DNA of 7,947 bases, from contig RFHZ01000947.1 of NCBI GenBank assembly GCA_003696125.1, forward strand, positions 1-7,947, given 5' to 3'. Both the position numbers and the translations under genes were made by a program. A model generated the notes under the pieces. The model ran no database searches, was not told where the DNA came from, and was given only the letters and a program-made list of their open reading frames with translations. This document shows positions 6,624 to 7,947 of the stretch, in pieces; position 1 is the stretch's first letter; each line of letters opens with the position of its first letter. This DNA is from Nitrospinota bacterium (GTDB lineage: Bacteria > Tectomicrobia > Entotheonellia > J063).

Positions 6624-6645
6624 GGCCGGGCGGGTATTATATTTC
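6611..6645 (+). terminator. Candidate intrinsic terminator at the end of the glycerate kinase gene
   Basis: CCCGCCC (6611-6617) and GGGCGGG (6628-6634) are perfect inverted repeats of 7 G:C pairs around a 10-base loop. The loop contains the kinase stop codon TAG (6621-6623) and is itself nearly palindromic (CCCTAGGG, 6618-6625). The stem is followed at once by an A/T-only stretch (6635-6643) with several T residues rather than a clean T run. It could stop or attenuate transcription before the VWA gene; the imperfect T tract keeps confidence moderate. Confidence 0.45.
6635..6640 (+). promoter_or_regulatory. Possible -10 element before the VWA gene
   Basis: TATTAT in an otherwise G/C-rich 41-base gap is a 5/6 match to the sigma70 -10 consensus, 25 bases before the VWA start. 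No -35-like hexamer is present at 16-18 bases upstream, where the sequence is C-rich hairpin stem. It may instead only be the A/T tail of the terminator-like hairpin. Confidence 0.2.
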
Positions 6646-6654
6646 TCCTGTGGT

Positions 6655-6660
6655 GGAGGA
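6655..6660 (+). promoter_or_regulatory. Ribosome-binding site of the VWA gene
   Basis: GGAGGA lies 4 bases before ATG 6665. The spacing is slightly short but acceptable. It supports this ATG as the start of a gene whose stop is outside the window, together with the family-typical N-terminus that follows. Confidence 0.6.
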
Positions 6661-6664
6661 CCTG

Positions 6665-7947
6665 ATGAGACGTTTTCGCTATTCTGCCTGGGATGGAACA
6701 CAGGATGTGTTCAACGTCCGACCGGATGATATCATGGATGCCCTGGCCGAGGGACTGTTTCGACATGGTGATCTCAACTGGGCCTGGCGAGATATCCTGC
6801 GTAAAGGGCTGACCTCAGAAGATGGGATGCGCTCGATGAGCGGTTTACAGGATATTATGCGCCAGGTAGAACAGAAGAAAAAAGATATCCTCCAGCGCTA
6901 TTCCCCCGATTCCTTCAAGCTGAGCACCGAGCAGATACAGGAGTTGATGCAGAAGATCCAGGACTATTTCTCACGGATTCAGGATTTCATGGAGCGGCTG
7001 CAGGAACGGTACCGGCAGGAATCGGAGCTGATCGCTTCCCAGATGGAACGCATCTACCAGCAGTACCAGCAACTGCGGGAGCGATTGCAGCAGCGGATGC
7101 AGCAGCGCTCGCGCCGGCGCTCCCCCCCCTCGGAGAGTGAGGTGTACCAGAACCTCAGCCGCATGCTTGATCAGATGAATCGACTGCTGGAGGATGAGAG
7201 CTTTCTGGATAATCTCCTGGCCAACCTTGATGCCTCGGCAGAGAGCCTGGAGCACCTGCTCAATAGCCTGGATAGCCTTTCTGAACAGCAACTGGCCGAT
7301 CTGATGAATTACCTGGACCAGATCCAGCGCCTCGAGGAGTTACTGAGCAAATTCCCCTTCCGGGGGAGCCAGATGATGGGGATGGCAGAAGGGGAGCAGG
7401 TCCTGCAGGAGCTCTCCCGGCTCGAAGACCTGTTGAAATTTGCCCGCTGGGGCTATGGGAGCCTCAGCGACCTCGATCTGGACCAGGTTCGACAACTGTT
7501 AGGGGAGGAGGCGGTAGAGCAGATCCGGCAGTTACAGGTCATGGAACAGATGCTGGAAGATTCGGGCTATTTCCGTACCAGGGAGGGAAAGCTCGAGCTG
7601 ACGCCCAAGGGGCAGAGGAAGATCGGAGCCAAGGCCTTACGCGATATCTTTAACGTGGTCAAACGCGACTGGTATGGGAAGCATCGCACCCCCCGGCAGG
7701 GACGAGGGGGGGACCGCACCGACGAGACCAAGCGGTATGAGTACGGGGATCATTTCGATTTTGATCTGGGACAGACCTTAAAGAATGCCCTCTTTCGGAA
7801 GAGTCTCGACGACGGGCCTCCCGCCTTACCCCAGCTCCCCCTGGAGATTCATCCGGATGATTTTGCCGTGTATAAACGGGAGTACGCGGCTCGGAGCGCC
7901 ACGGTGATCATGCTCGACATGAGCCACAGCATGGAACTGTACGACTA
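6665..7947 (+). CDS. VWA-domain protein of the COG4867 type (3' truncated)
   Basis: The frame is open from ATG 6665 to the window end (427 codons), so a stop-based search can miss it. The N-terminus FRYSAWDGTQ (4-13) and the later LTPKGQRKIGAKALRDIF (312-329), a Y-E-Y-G-D-H-F-D-F-D-L run (358-368), TLKNALFRKS (371-380) and HPDDFAVYKREYAARSATVIML (segments within 396-417) match the layout of bacterial proteins with an uncharacterised C-terminal von Willebrand A domain (COG4867). The sequence ends just after DMSHS (418-422), the D-x-S-x-S metal-binding (MIDAS) motif, so most of the VWA domain is outside the window. Residues 60-150 and 160-300 are mostly helical and rich in Q, E, R and L, with coiled-coil character, and an arginine patch (RSRRRS) at 148-153. 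No signal peptide or membrane helix is seen. Relatives often sit beside MoxR- or magnesium-chelatase-like AAA+ ATPases; none is present upstream, so one may lie downstream. Cellular function is unknown. Confidence 0.85.
   Translation, partial: MRRFRYSAWDGTQDVFNVRPDDIMDALAEGLFRHGDLNWAWRDILRKGLTSEDGMRSMSGLQDIMRQVEQKKKDILQRYSPDSFKLSTEQIQELMQKIQDYFSRIQDFMERLQERYRQESELIASQMERIYQQYQQLRERLQQRMQQRSRRRSPPSESEVYQNLSRMLDQMNRLLEDESFLDNLLANLDASAESLEHLLNSLDSLSEQQLADLMNYLDQIQRLEELLSKFPFRGSQMMGMAEGEQVLQELSRLEDLLKFARWGYGSLSDLDLDQVRQLLGEEAVEQIRQLQVMEQMLEDSGYFRTREGKLELTPKGQRKIGAKALRDIFNVVKRDWYGKHRTPRQGRGGDRTDETKRYEYGDHFDFDLGQTLKNALFRKSLDDGPPALPQLPLEIHPDDFAVYKREYAARSATVIMLDMSHSMELYD

Noticed and set aside
6971-7291. 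A 106-codon minus-strand frame near the window end.
   Set aside because: It is antisense to the Q/E/L-rich part of the VWA gene; the plus-strand frame has family motifs before and after this segment, so the plus strand is the real gene.

Overview
This window is a single-strand (+) stretch of gene-dense bacterial DNA, GC-rich by eye. It carries six protein genes, two of them cut by the window edges. A tripartite tricarboxylate transporter that needs a periplasmic binding protein points to a cell with a periplasm. I cannot fix the lineage. The receiver-domain style (D-M-V-M-P, S-S-G-Y-S, K-P-Y) resembles hybrid sensors common in Deltaproteobacteria and related GC-rich Gram-negative phyla, but that is only an impression.

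Layout: (1) 1-837, the 3' part of a TctC/Bug-type solute-binding protein; (2) 850-1299, the small membrane subunit TctB; (3) 1326-2819, the large membrane subunit TctA; (4) a 106-base gap, the largest non-coding stretch here, with a weak promoter candidate; (5) 2926-5262, a membrane-anchored signalling protein with an extracytoplasmic sensor, GAF, PAS, PAS and a C-terminal receiver domain but no histidine kinase core; (6) 5268-6623 (or from 5259), a glycerate 2-kinase of the GckA/TtuD (MOFRL) family, whose start region overlaps the end of the sensor gene; (7) a GC-rich hairpin at the end of the kinase gene; (8) 6665 to the window end, a von Willebrand factor A protein of the COG4867 type, open at its 3' end and cut just after its MIDAS motif. 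There is no gene-free stretch longer than 300 bases.

Reading as a unit (inference): the TctCBA transporter would import a small carboxylate, the signalling protein would sense a ligand or cell state, and glycerate 2-kinase would pass glycerate (for example from tartrate, tartronate or hydroxypyruvate routes) to 2-phosphoglycerate and so into glycolysis. The VWA gene looks like the start of a different functional unit, probably one involving an AAA+ ATPase outside the window.

Most noteworthy points: the kinase-less GAF-PAS-PAS-REC architecture and its tight linkage to a metabolic kinase, and the tctB/tctA junction, where a well-placed upstream ATG in frame with tctA is cut off by one stop codon. 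I see no RNA genes, CRISPR arrays, insertion sequences or attachment sites.
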